DNA of 64,000 nucleotides, taken from NCBI GenBank assembly GCA_963849095.1, contig CAWKGA010000008.1, positions 310,001 through 374,000 of the forward strand. The letters run 5' to 3'. The stretch is from JASHUC01 sp963849095 (lineage in GTDB: Bacteria; Pseudomonadota; Gammaproteobacteria; Steroidobacterales; Steroidobacteraceae). Below, in pieces: positions 15,333 through 25,332 of this stretch. Position 1 is the stretch's first letter. Every line of letters begins with the position of its first letter. The position numbers and the translations under genes were made by a program. The notes under the pieces were generated by a model, which worked only from the letters and a program-made list of their open reading frames with translations, was not told the origin of the DNA and did not search any database.

Positions 15333-18260
15333 ATGTACGCAATCGACTATGCCGACCGGGGCACGCCGGCCAGCGCATCGTCCGAATCCGTCACGGTGGA
15401 GATCGACGGCGAGTCCATCACCGTTCCCGCGGGCACCTCGATCATGCGGGCCGCGGCCATGCTGCAGCGCCCGGTCCCGAAGCTCTGCGCCACCGACACT
15501 CTCAAGGCGTTCGGCTCCTGCCGGCTGTGCCTCGTTGAGATAGAGGGGCGCAAGGGCTATCCCGCCTCCTGCACGACGACCGTGGCGCCCGGCATGAAGA
15601 TCCGGACCGAGAGCGAGCAGCTCTCGAAGCTTCGGCGCAACGTCGTCGAGCTCTACGTGTCCGATCACCCGCTCGATTGCGACACCTGCCCCGCGAGCGG
15701 GCACTGCGAGCTCGAAAGCGTGGCCGCCCGCGTCGGGGTGACGGATACGCGCTACGGCCTCAACGGTGTGCGTCACGCGACCCTCGCGAAGGACGCGAGC
15801 AACCCGTACTTCACCTTCGATCCGACGCTGTGCATCGTTTGCTCGCGCTGCGTGCGGGCCTGCGACGAGCAGCAGGGCACGCTCGCGCTCACCGTGCAGG
15901 GCCGGGGCTTCGCATCGAAGATCGCGGCGAGCGAGGACCAGTCGTTCCTCGACTCCGAATGCGTCTCCTGCGGGGCCTGCGTCGAGGCCTGCCCGACGGG
16001 AGCGCTCACCGAGAAGACGCTCATCGCCTTCGGCCAGCCCGAGAAGGCCGTCGAAACGACGTGCGCCTACTGCGGCGTCGGCTGCTCGTTAAAGGCGGAG
16101 TCGAAGCCGGCGACTGCGATGGCTAACGCAGCTGCGAGCGCCGGTGCAGCCGCGGCTGCAGCCGCCGGCCTCGGCACGCAGGTCGTGCGTATGGTGCCGA
16201 GCCGTGCCGGCCAGGCCAACCAGGGCCACGCGTGCGTCAAGGGACGCTTTGCGTACGGCTATGCGACGCATGCGGACCGCAAGCTGAAGCCGATGATCCG
16301 TGAGCGCATCACGGACGACTGGCGGGAAGTGAGCTGGGATGAGGCCATCGCTCGCGCGGCGAGCGAGTTCCGGCGCATCCAGGCGAACCACGGCAAGTAT
16401 TCGATCGGCGGCATCACCTCCTCGCGCTGCACGAACGAGGAGACCTTCCTCGTGCAGAAGCTCGTGCGCGCGGCGTTCGGCAACAACAACGTCGACACCT
16501 GTGCGCGCGTGTGCCACTCGCCGACGGGTTACGGCCTGAAGAACACCATCGGGGAGTCGGCCGGAACCCAGGCATTCATCTCGGTGCAGAAGGCCGATGT
16601 GATCTTGCTGATCGGTGCCAATCCGACGGAGGGCCACCCGGTCTTCGCCTCGCAGCTCAAGCGGCGGTTGCGCGCCGGCGCGAAGCTCATCATCGCCGAC
16701 CCCCGCGAGATCGCCCTCGTGCGCACGCCGCACATCGAGGCGAGCTTCCATCTGCAGCTCAAGCCCGGCACCAACGTCGCGCTGATGAACGCCTTGTCGC
16801 ACGTGGTGGTGACCGAGAGTCTCGCGAAGGAGAACTTCGTCCGCGCCCGCTGCGAGGTCGACTCCTACGAGAGATGGAAGGCGTTCGTCGCCGAGGAGCG
16901 CAACTCGCCCGAGGCGACCGAGTCGCTGACCGGGGTGCCCGCGCGCACGGTGCGCGAAGCTGCCCGGCTTTACGCCGGGGCCGGCAACGCCGCCATTTAC
17001 TACGGCCTCGGCGTCACCGAGCACAGCCAGGGCTCGACGATGGTGATGGGCATCGCCAACCTCGCCATGGCGACGGGCAACATCGGCCGCGAGGGCGTCG
17101 GCGTGCAGCCGCTTCGCGGGCAGAACAATGTGCAGGGCTCGTGCGACATGGGATCGTTCCCGCACGAGTTCAGCGCCTACCGTCATGTCTCGGATCCCAT
17201 CGTGCGCGGGATGTTCGAGTCCGCCTGGGGCGTGCCGCTCGAGTCCGAGCCCGGCCTGCGTATCCCCAACATGTTCGAGGCCGCGCTCGACGGCAGCTTC
17301 AAGGGGCTCTATGTGCAGGGTGAGGACATCGCGCAGTCCGACCCCAACACCAACCACGTCACCGCGGCCCTCGAGTCCATGGAGTGCATCGTGGTGCACG
17401 ACCTGTTCCTCAACGAGACGGCGCGCTTCGCGCACGTGTTCCTGCCGGGCTCGTCGTTCCTCGAGAAGGATGGAACCTTCACCAACGCCGAGCGGCGCAT
17501 CGGGCGCGTGCGCAAGGTGATGGAGCCGCTCTGCGGGTATGCGGACTGGGAGGGGACGATGCTGCTCTCCAATGCCCTCGGCTATCCGATGCACTACTCG
17601 CACCCTTCAGAGATCATGGCGGAGATCGCCGCGCTCACCCCGACCTTTGAGGGCGTCACGTACGAGAAGCTCGACCGGCTGGGCAGCGTCCAGTGGCCGT
17701 GCAACGAGGCGGCTCCCGAGGGCACGCCGACCATGCACGTCGACCAGTTCGTGCGGGGCAAGGGCAAGTTCCTCGTGACCGAGTACCAGCCGACGAGCGA
17801 GCGCTCGACGGCGCGCTTCCCGCTCATTCTCACGACCGGGCGCATCCTCACCCAGTACAACGTGGGCGCCCAGACCCGCCGCACGCACAACGTCGTGTGG
17901 CACCACGAGGACGTGCTCGAGATCCACCCCCACGACGCCGAGGAGCGCGGGGTGCGCAGCGGCGACTGGGTCGGCATCATGAGCCGCACCGGCGATACGG
18001 TGCTCCGCGCGAATGTCACCGACAAGATTCAGCCGGGCGTCGTGTACACGACGTTCCACTTCCCGGAATCGGCGGCCAACATCGTCACCACCGAGAACTC
18101 CGACTGGGCGACGAACTGTCCCGAATACAAGGTGACGGCCGTGCAGGTCGTGCGGGTCGACCAGCGCGACTCGTGGGAGAAGCGCTCATCGGCGGAGCGC
18201 GAGCGGGAGCGGGCGAGCCACAAGACCCACGCTCGGCCGAAGGACACTGCGCGGGCGTGA
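15333..18260 (+). CDS. fdsA: Formate dehydrogenase catalytic alpha subunit (molybdenum)
   Basis: A 975-residue catalytic subunit. N-terminal [2Fe-2S] ligands are C52, C63, C66 and C80, followed by C116, C119 and C125. Two ferredoxin-type [4Fe-4S] sets are C167-C177 and C210-C220. The molybdopterin oxidoreductase domain starts with C244, C247, C251 and C301. The Mo ligand is probably C394 with H395 in ARVCHSPTG, so this is the cysteine form and not a selenoprotein. Residues about 256-281 hold an alanine-rich low-complexity insertion between C251 and C301 that I do not expect in this family. The enzyme oxidises formate to CO2. Its TGA overlaps the fdhD GTG. Confidence 0.95.
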   Translation: MYAIDYADRGTPASASSESVTVEIDGESITVPAGTSIMRAAAMLQRPVPKLCATDTLKAFGSCRLCLVEIEGRKGYPASCTTTVAPGMKIRTESEQLSKLRRNVVELYVSDHPLDCDTCPASGHCELESVAARVGVTDTRYGLNGVRHATLAKDASNPYFTFDPTLCIVCSRCVRACDEQQGTLALTVQGRGFASKIAASEDQSFLDSECVSCGACVEACPTGALTEKTLIAFGQPEKAVETTCAYCGVGCSLKAESKPATAMANAAASAGAAAAAAAGLGTQVVRMVPSRAGQANQGHACVKGRFAYGYATHADRKLKPMIRERITDDWREVSWDEAIARAASEFRRIQANHGKYSIGGITSSRCTNEETFLVQKLVRAAFGNNNVDTCARVCHSPTGYGLKNTIGESAGTQAFISVQKADVILLIGANPTEGHPVFASQLKRRLRAGAKLIIADPREIALVRTPHIEASFHLQLKPGTNVALMNALSHVVVTESLAKENFVRARCEVDSYERWKAFVAEERNSPEATESLTGVPARTVREAARLYAGAGNAAIYYGLGVTEHSQGSTMVMGIANLAMATGNIGREGVGVQPLRGQNNVQGSCDMGSFPHEFSAYRHVSDPIVRGMFESAWGVPLESEPGLRIPNMFEAALDGSFKGLYVQGEDIAQSDPNTNHVTAALESMECIVVHDLFLNETARFAHVFLPGSSFLEKDGTFTNAERRIGRVRKVMEPLCGYADWEGTMLLSNALGYPMHYSHPSEIMAEIAALTPTFEGVTYEKLDRLGSVQWPCNEAAPEGTPTMHVDQFVRGKGKFLVTEYQPTSERSTARFPLILTTGRILTQYNVGAQTRRTHNVVWHHEDVLEIHPHDAEERGVRSGDWVGIMSRTGDTVLRANVTDKIQPGVVYTTFHFPESAANIVTTENSDWATNCPEYKVTAVQVVRVDQRDSWEKRSSAERERERASHKTHARPKDTARA

Positions 18261-19120
18261 CTGAGAGCCCATCGCCGCATGATGTCCCGGCGCGGACCAT
18301 GAGCGTCCCTCACGAGTCCGCCGCCATGGCCGGAACGGAAGTGCGCGTGGAGCGCTGGGTCCGCGGCGAGACGACGCACGCGGCCGACCGGGTCGCCGAG
18401 GAGGCGCCGGTCGCGCTCACGTACCACGGCGTGCCCCACGTGGTGATGCTCGCGACGCCGGCCGATCTGGAGGACTTCGCGTACGGCTTCACCTTGAGCG
18501 AGGAGCTCGTCGCGAGCGCCGAGGAGATCCGCTCCGTCGAGGTGCTGCCGGCGGCCGAATCCATCGAGGTCCGGATCTCGATCGCCTGGGAGCGCTTTCC
18601 CGAGCTGCTGCGGCGCCGGCGCAATCTCACGGGGCGGGTCGGTTGCGGTCTCTGCGGAGCGGAGACGGTCGACGAGGCCATCCGCGACCGCTTCCACGTA
18701 GGGCCCGGCCCGCAGGTCGGCATCTCGGACCTGCATGCCGCGATCGTGCAGCTCGAGTCTCTGCAGCCGCTCAATGCCAGCACGGGAAGCGTGCACGGCG
18801 CGGCGTGGGTCATCCCCGGGCAGGGCATCCACTGCGTCCGCGAGGACGTGGGTCGCCACAATGCGCTCGACAAGCTGATCGGCGCGCTCGTGCGCGCGCG
18901 CATGGACTTCCAGGCGGGCTATGCGCTGGTCACCAGCCGGGCGAGCTACGAGATGGTGCAGAAGGCCGCGACGGTCGGCATCAGCTTCCTCGCGGCGCTC
19001 TCGGCTCCCACTTCCTTTGCGATCCGCTACGCCGAGCGCAGCGGGCTCACGCTCGTCGCCTTTGCGCGCCGGGAGCGGCACGTCGTGTACGCCCATCCTC
19101 ACCGGCTCGCCCCGTCATGA
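18257..19120 (+). CDS. fdhD: Formate dehydrogenase sulfurtransferase FdhD
   Basis: A 287-residue FdhD protein, which transfers sulfur from cysteine desulfurase to the molybdenum cofactor and is needed for formate dehydrogenase activity. The conserved Cys pair is in GRVGCGLCGAETVDEA. Other motifs are STGSVHGAAW, CVREDVGRHNALDKLIG and VTSRASYEMVQKAA. The GTG at 18257 overlaps the fdsA stop by 4 nt. The ATG at 18300 (273 residues) is an alternative start, since the extra residues are poorly conserved. Its own stop overlaps fdsD. Confidence 0.93.
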   Translation: MTESPSPHDVPARTMSVPHESAAMAGTEVRVERWVRGETTHAADRVAEEAPVALTYHGVPHVVMLATPADLEDFAYGFTLSEELVASAEEIRSVEVLPAAESIEVRISIAWERFPELLRRRRNLTGRVGCGLCGAETVDEAIRDRFHVGPGPQVGISDLHAAIVQLESLQPLNASTGSVHGAAWVIPGQGIHCVREDVGRHNALDKLIGALVRARMDFQAGYALVTSRASYEMVQKAATVGISFLAALSAPTSFAIRYAERSGLTLVAFARRERHVVYAHPHRLAPS

Positions 19121-19368
19121 ACGTCGACAATCTCGTCAAGATGGCCAATGAGATCGCCGCGTTCTTCGCGAGCGAGTCCCCCGCGGAGCGGGCCCCGCGG
19201 GATGTCGCAACGCACCTGAAGCGCTACTGGGAGCCGCGCATGCGGCACGCGATGTTCGAGCATTACCTACGGGGCGGCGCAGGCCTCACGGACCTCGCGC
19301 GTGCGGGGGTGGCGATACTCGCCGCCGAGGCGGCGGCCGAGCCCCCGAAGCCGGCCGCGGCAGGCTGA
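19117..19368 (+). CDS. fdsD: Formate dehydrogenase delta subunit
   Basis: An 83-residue protein starting MNVDNLVKMANEIAAFF, with HLKRYWEPRMRHAMFEHY in the middle, matching the small FdsD subunit found in fds operons. It is thought to help assembly or stability of the complex. The ATG overlaps the fdhD TGA by 4 nt. The C-terminus is rich in Ala and Pro. It closes the fdsGBA-fdhD-fdsD operon. Confidence 0.92.
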   Translation: MNVDNLVKMANEIAAFFASESPAERAPRDVATHLKRYWEPRMRHAMFEHYLRGGAGLTDLARAGVAILAAEAAAEPPKPAAAG

Positions 19369-19427
19369 AGCCTATCCGAGGCATATCCGGGGCGAATATC
19401 TCCTATTCCCACAATCTATTTGCGGCT

Positions 19428-19461
19428 CGGGTGGGTGGGGGCTACCGTCCCCAGCCACCCG
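19428..19461 (+). promoter_or_regulatory. Stem-loop in the leader of the methyltransferase/metF operon
   Basis: GGGTGG (19429-19434) pairs with CCACCC (19455-19460), flanked by one further C-G pair. After a G-G mismatch TGGGG pairs with CCCCA, leaving a short loop. The stem ends 16 nt before the ATG at 19477, so it could affect ribosome access. It does not match the SAH or SAM riboswitch consensus that I know. Confidence 0.35.
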
Positions 19462-19476
19462 CGGGTCGGGCGAGTC

Positions 19477-20664
19477 ATGAACATCGCTAAGAACCACGCC
19501 GTGTCGAGCTTGAGGTCGAGCGATAGCATCGGGCAACCGCCCGACTCTCCGCCGTTCCGCTTCTACGACAATCGCCAGAAGTATCTCGCGTTCATCAACA
19601 CCTGTAACGAGAAGTCGGCCATCGCGCGCCGGGCCATCCAGGAGCTCGCGCACGTGAAGCCGTCGCCTCCCGCGCTGCGCGTCTTCGACGCCGGCATGGG
19701 CGATGCGACGGTGCTCTCGCGCCTCATGCGCGGCATGCACCGAGTGTTCCCGGCAGTGCCGATGTCCGTCGTCGCGAAGGAGATCAGCCTCGAGGACGTG
19801 CGGCTCGGCCTCGAGAAGATGCCTGGCCGCTTCCAGGAGCATCCTGCGACAGTACTCGTCGTCACGAATCTCAATTACGCGGAAGCCCCGCGCCTCATGC
19901 CCCGCGACACGCACGTCGCCGCCGCGCTCAACTGGCAGGAGGTGCGCCTCACCGGAAGCTCCGCTCACGAGTACGCGGAGCAGATCGAGGAGCTCGGTCC
20001 CACTCTCGATTACGGCTGGCAGACGCGCTCGAGTCCGAAGAGCGGCAATCCCGTTTACCTGCGGCCGTCCGTGCTGGTCGTCTATCGCGAGGACCACAAG
20101 TTCCTGCTGGACTCCGTGATCCCGAAGCCCGGCCGGATCTTCGAGAGCTACGACCTCATCATCGCCTCGCAGCCGTGGCGGGCCCGCATGTCGGCCGAAT
20201 TCAAGGCGCAGAGGGTGCTCGCGCCGCTCATCCACAGCCTCTCGCCGGGCGGGCGGCTGCTCGCCATCCAGTCGTGCGGCAAGGACCCCGCGCTCGAGAT
20301 CATCCGCAAGCTCTGGCCCGGGGAGAATCCCTTCCAGGTGGACCGCCACCAGCTCCTGGCGGCGGTCAAGACGGAGCTCGGCCGGGATGCTCGCGACTTC
20401 ACGCTCACGGCCCTGCCGGATGACAAGGCGATATTCCGTTACGAGATGCACACGCTGCCGTCGGAGATCGGCGACCGGATCGGCACCTCGACGCTGTTCG
20501 CCGCGTGGAACGCCGCGATCTACGTCAATCAGATCGAGGATGAGCGGCTCGACTCCGTCGTGCAAAATGGCGACTACCTCGAAGCGACGCAGCAGGTGCT
20601 GCAGCAGCACGGCGGCCTGTGGTTCAACGACGAGACCTTCGTCGTCACCCGCCGGCGTGCCTGA
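19477..20664 (+). CDS. Putative SAM-dependent methyltransferase-like protein, function unknown
   Basis: A 395-residue protein. Residues about 60-80 contain RVFDAGMGDATVLSRLMR, resembling the glycine-rich motif I of class I methyltransferases. YDLIIASQPWRARM and LSPGGRLLAIQSCGKD resemble motifs IV and post-IV. I cannot name a family function. There are no signal peptide or membrane segments. It precedes metF by 60 nt and the whole operon makes and recycles S-adenosylmethionine, so a link to methyl transfer is reasonable. An alternative is a structural relative without catalytic activity. The ATG at 19477 was preferred because upstream codons lie in the GC-rich hairpin region. Confidence 0.7.
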   Translation: MNIAKNHAVSSLRSSDSIGQPPDSPPFRFYDNRQKYLAFINTCNEKSAIARRAIQELAHVKPSPPALRVFDAGMGDATVLSRLMRGMHRVFPAVPMSVVAKEISLEDVRLGLEKMPGRFQEHPATVLVVTNLNYAEAPRLMPRDTHVAAALNWQEVRLTGSSAHEYAEQIEELGPTLDYGWQTRSSPKSGNPVYLRPSVLVVYREDHKFLLDSVIPKPGRIFESYDLIIASQPWRARMSAEFKAQRVLAPLIHSLSPGGRLLAIQSCGKDPALEIIRKLWPGENPFQVDRHQLLAAVKTELGRDARDFTLTALPDDKAIFRYEMHTLPSEIGDRIGTSTLFAAWNAAIYVNQIEDERLDSVVQNGDYLEATQQVLQQHGGLWFNDETFVVTRRRA

Positions 20665-20724
20665 GGCCGCCCGGGCCGCCACCTCTCATTCAACGCTCAA
20701 GCCAGGCCGAAGTCATCTGAACCT

Positions 20725-21672
20725 ATGAATGCAAATGCCAACGCGCGCGCGAGCGACACGGCCCCCTTGAGCGGGGCCGAACTCAAGCGCCGCATCGTCG
20801 AGTTCGCTCGCGGCACTTCCACCGAGATCTCGCCTCACGACGAGGGGCTCGTGCCGGAGCTCGCGGGTGTGCTGCCGTCCGGAACGACCGTCTACGTGGC
20901 GCATACGCCCAAGGCCACCCTGGACGACGTGGTGAGGGTCGCCTCGAAGGTCAAGGCCGCGGGTCTCGGCGCCTCGCCGCACATCGTCGCGCGGCGCATC
21001 GAGAGCGAGCGGCTCCTGCGCGATGCGCTCGGCCGGCTGCGGGACGCCGGCGTCGATCAGGTCCTGCTGGTCGCGGGCGACCGGAATCCTCCCGCCGGCG
21101 AGTTCACGAGCACCCTCGAAATCCTCGGCTGCGGCGCGATCACGGATAGCGGCATCCGCAAGGTGGGCGTCGCGGGACACCCCGAGGGTCACCCCGCCAT
21201 CGGCCCGGAGATGCTGTGGAGCGCCCTTCAGGCGAAGCAGGCCTTCTCCGACCGCACCGGGACGGCGGTGCACATCTGCACCCAGTTCAGCTTCAATCCC
21301 GGCGCCGTGGGCACGTGGGACCGCGAGCTCACCGAGCACGGCATTCGCCTCCCCGTCCACATCGGGATTGCGGGGCCGACGCCGCTGCCGAAGCTCATCA
21401 AGTTCGCCGTGCAGTGTGGGATCGGCGCATCGCTCGGCCAGCTCGGCAAGGGTCTCGGGCTCGTGGGGCGGATCGCGGGGCTTGCGATGGCGCCCGATGA
21501 GATGCTGATCGGCCTGGTCCAGGGCACCGTGTCGCGCGGCGCGACGCACCTCGCTCATCCGCACTTCTACGCTTTCGGCGGCGTCATGGCGACGGCGCAG
21601 TGGTTGCGGGGGGTGGTCGACGGCGCGTTCGAGCTGGACAAGAGCAACGAGAAATTCACGGTGAGCGCTTGA
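20725..21672 (+). CDS. metF: Methylenetetrahydrofolate reductase-family protein
   Basis: A 315-residue TIM-barrel flavoenzyme of the MetF family. The N-terminal region has the conserved acidic EISPHDE. VLLVAGDRNPP and VGVAGHPEGHPA are the typical FAD-binding segments. FAVQCGIGASLGQLGKG lies near the end. It interconverts 5,10-methylene- and 5-methyl-tetrahydrofolate. The form resembles the MetF-like proteins found with ligM in O-demethylating sphingomonads, which oxidise the 5-methyl-THF made by LigM. Its TGA overlaps the TTG start of the adenosine kinase gene, so it is co-translated with the methyl-cycle genes. Confidence 0.88.
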   Translation: MNANANARASDTAPLSGAELKRRIVEFARGTSTEISPHDEGLVPELAGVLPSGTTVYVAHTPKATLDDVVRVASKVKAAGLGASPHIVARRIESERLLRDALGRLRDAGVDQVLLVAGDRNPPAGEFTSTLEILGCGAITDSGIRKVGVAGHPEGHPAIGPEMLWSALQAKQAFSDRTGTAVHICTQFSFNPGAVGTWDRELTEHGIRLPVHIGIAGPTPLPKLIKFAVQCGIGASLGQLGKGLGLVGRIAGLAMAPDEMLIGLVQGTVSRGATHLAHPHFYAFGGVMATAQWLRGVVDGAFELDKSNEKFTVSA

Positions 21673-22646
21673 GCCCCGCGCCAGGTGCGGGCTCCGCGGC
21701 GCGGGAGCGGCGCGCGCTCATCTGCGGGTCGGTGGCGTTCGACACCATCATGCGGTTCGATGGCCGCTTCAAGGACCACATCCTCCCCGACCAGATCCAC
21801 ATCCTCAACGTGGCGTTCCTGGTGCCGCAGCTGCGGCGCGAGTTCGGCGGCTGCGCCGGCAACATCGCCTACAACCTCAAGCTCCTCGGGGATGCCGGCT
21901 ATCCCATGGCGACCGTCGGGCGCGACTTCGCCCCCTATGCCGAGTGGATGAAGGCGCACGGCGTGCCGCGCGACTACGTCAGGGTCGTCGACTCAGAGCA
22001 CACGGCGCAGGGGTTCATCACGACGGACCTGGACAACAATCAGATCACCGCGTTCCACCCGGGCGCGATGCAGTACGCGGCTCGCAACAAGGTACCGGAC
22101 GGGGACGGTGTCGCGCTCGGGATCGTGGCGCCCGATGCGCGCGACGCCATGATCCAGCATGCCGGGCAATTCGCCGAGCGGAAGATCCCGTTCATCTTCG
22201 ATCCGGGCCAGCAATTGCCGACGTTCGGCGCGGAGGAGCTGCGCGCCTTCATCGGGCAGGCGAGCTGGGTGGCCGTGAACGACTACGAGTGGCAGCTCCT
22301 GCAGCAGAAGAGCGGCTGGGGCGTCCGGGAGCTCACCGAGCGGGTGGACGCGCTCATCGTCACGCGCGGCGCCGAAGGCTCGGTCATCCACGCCAAGGGG
22401 CGCGAGCACGAGATCCCCCCGGCCGTACCGAGCGCCGTGGTCGATCCGACGGGGTGCGGAGACGCCTACCGGGCCGGCCTCATCCATGGGCTGCTCCGCG
22501 GTCTCGACTGGGAAACGACGGGGCGCATCGCGTCCCTCATGGGCGCGATCAAGATCGAGGCGCGCGGCACGCAGAATCACCGCTTCGGGGCGGCGGAGTT
22601 CGCCGACCGCTACCGGAGCAGCTTCGGCGCGACGCTCGCCCTATAA
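21669..22646 (+). CDS. PfkB-family kinase, probable adenosine kinase
   Basis: A 325-residue ribokinase-fold protein. GCAGNIAYNLKLLGDAGYP is the N-terminal PfkB signature. VVDPTGCGDAYRAGLIHGL is the C-terminal signature with the catalytic Asp in GCGDA. Bacterial adenosine kinases of this type lie beside ahcY and metK and remove the adenosine made by SAH hydrolysis. Here it sits between metF and metK, supporting that role; another nucleoside or sugar substrate cannot be excluded. The only start upstream of the first conserved strand is TTG at 21669, which overlaps the metF stop by 4 nt (TTGA). Confidence 0.85.
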   Translation: MSPAPGAGSAARERRALICGSVAFDTIMRFDGRFKDHILPDQIHILNVAFLVPQLRREFGGCAGNIAYNLKLLGDAGYPMATVGRDFAPYAEWMKAHGVPRDYVRVVDSEHTAQGFITTDLDNNQITAFHPGAMQYAARNKVPDGDGVALGIVAPDARDAMIQHAGQFAERKIPFIFDPGQQLPTFGAEELRAFIGQASWVAVNDYEWQLLQQKSGWGVRELTERVDALIVTRGAEGSVIHAKGREHEIPPAVPSAVVDPTGCGDAYRAGLIHGLLRGLDWETTGRIASLMGAIKIEARGTQNHRFGAAEFADRYRSSFGATLAL

Positions 22647-22647
22647 T
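22642..22647 (+). promoter_or_regulatory. Possible internal promoter (TATAAT) before metK
   Basis: TATAAT covers the stop codon of the kinase gene and lies 29 nt before the metK ATG. No good -35 hexamer was seen 16-18 nt upstream. It may support separate metK transcription. Confidence 0.3.
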
Positions 22648-22676
22648 TCGAAGAGCTTCCACACCAGGATTACCTC

Positions 22677-23861
22677 ATGGCCAGTAATTTCGTGTTCACC
22701 TCGGAGTCCGTGTCCGAGGGCCATCCGGACAAGATGGCGGACCAGATCAGCGATGCGGTGCTCGATGCCATCCTCACCGTGGACAAGCGCGGCCGGGTGG
22801 CCTGCGAGACGCTGATCAAGACGGGCGTCGTGGTCGTTGCCGGCGAGGTGACGACCTCCGCGTGGATCGACGTCGAGGCCCTGGTGCGCAAGACCGTGCT
22901 CGACATCGGCTACGACTCCTCCGAGATGGGCTTCGACGGGGCGACCTGCGGCGTCATCAACATCATCGGCAAGCAGTCGCCCGACATCGCGCAAGGCGTG
23001 GACAAGAAGGACGAGCGCAAGCAGGGCGCCGGCGACCAGGGTCTCATGTTCGGCTACGCGACGAACGAGACGGACGTGCTCATGCCCGCCCCGATCACGC
23101 TCGCGCACCGGCTGGTCAAGCGCCAGTCGCAGGTGCGCCGCACCGGAAAGCTCCCCTGGTTGCGTCCGGACGCCAAGAGCCAGGTGACCCTGCGCTACGA
23201 GGATGACCGGCCGGTGGGCCTCGAGGCGGTGGTGCTCTCGACCCAGCACAGCCCGGACGTCTCGACGAAGGCGCTGCGCGAGGCTGTGATGGAGGAAATC
23301 CTGAAGCCCGTGCTGCCGCCGAAGTGGATCGACAAGCGCACCAAGTACCACATCAACCCGACCGGACGGTTCGTGATCGGCGGCCCCGTGGGGGACTGCG
23401 GCCTCACCGGGCGCAAGATCATCGTGGACACGTACGGCGGCTACGCCCGCCACGGAGGCGGAGCGTTCTCGGGCAAGGATCCCTCGAAGGTGGACCGCTC
23501 CGCGGCCTATGCGGCGCGCTACGTCGCGAAGAACATCGTGGCGGCCGGGCTCGCCGAGCGGTGCGAGGTGCAGCTCTCCTACGCCATCGGCGTCGCCGAG
23601 CCGACCTCCATCATGCTCGAGACCTTCGGCACCAGCCGGCTCTCGCGGGAGCGTCTGACCCAGATCGTGCGCAAGCACTTCGACCTGACGCCGTACGGGC
23701 TGCGCGAGATGCTTGATCTTATCCGACCGATCTACCAGAAGACGGCCTCCTACGGGCATTTCGGGCGCACCGAGCCCGAGTTCAGCTGGGAGCGCACGGA
23801 CAAGGCGCAGGAGCTCGCGGCCGAGGTGCGGGGCGAGGCGCGCCGGCCCGAAGCGGCTTGA
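22677..23861 (+). CDS. metK: S-adenosylmethionine synthetase
   Basis: A 394-residue protein of normal family length. The start FTSESVSEGHPDKMADQISD, the P-loop-like GAGDQGLMFGYATNET and GGGAFSGKDPSKVDRSAAY are diagnostic. It makes S-adenosylmethionine from methionine and ATP. It lies 30 nt after the adenosine kinase gene and 20 nt before ahcY, so synthesis and recycling of the methyl donor are encoded together. Confidence 0.97.
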   Translation: MASNFVFTSESVSEGHPDKMADQISDAVLDAILTVDKRGRVACETLIKTGVVVVAGEVTTSAWIDVEALVRKTVLDIGYDSSEMGFDGATCGVINIIGKQSPDIAQGVDKKDERKQGAGDQGLMFGYATNETDVLMPAPITLAHRLVKRQSQVRRTGKLPWLRPDAKSQVTLRYEDDRPVGLEAVVLSTQHSPDVSTKALREAVMEEILKPVLPPKWIDKRTKYHINPTGRFVIGGPVGDCGLTGRKIIVDTYGGYARHGGGAFSGKDPSKVDRSAAYAARYVAKNIVAAGLAERCEVQLSYAIGVAEPTSIMLETFGTSRLSRERLTQIVRKHFDLTPYGLREMLDLIRPIYQKTASYGHFGRTEPEFSWERTDKAQELAAEVRGEARRPEAA

Positions 23862-23881
23862 ACGAAGGAGCTCGTGAAACG

Positions 23882-25315
<1,434 letters not shown>

Positions 25316-25332
25316 ATAAGGGGGGAGGAGTC

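Noticed and set aside
13467..15776. A 769-codon minus-strand frame opposite fdsB
   Set aside because: Low-complexity His/Arg/Glu-rich shadow of an unmistakable formate dehydrogenase subunit.
15333..18260. Selenocysteine-containing formate dehydrogenase
   Set aside because: The frame has no in-frame TGA and the Mo-ligand position is a Cys in ARVCHSPTG.
19369..19476. SAH riboswitch upstream of the methyl-cycle operon
   Set aside because: A hairpin exists, but the conserved core of the SAH riboswitch was not found.
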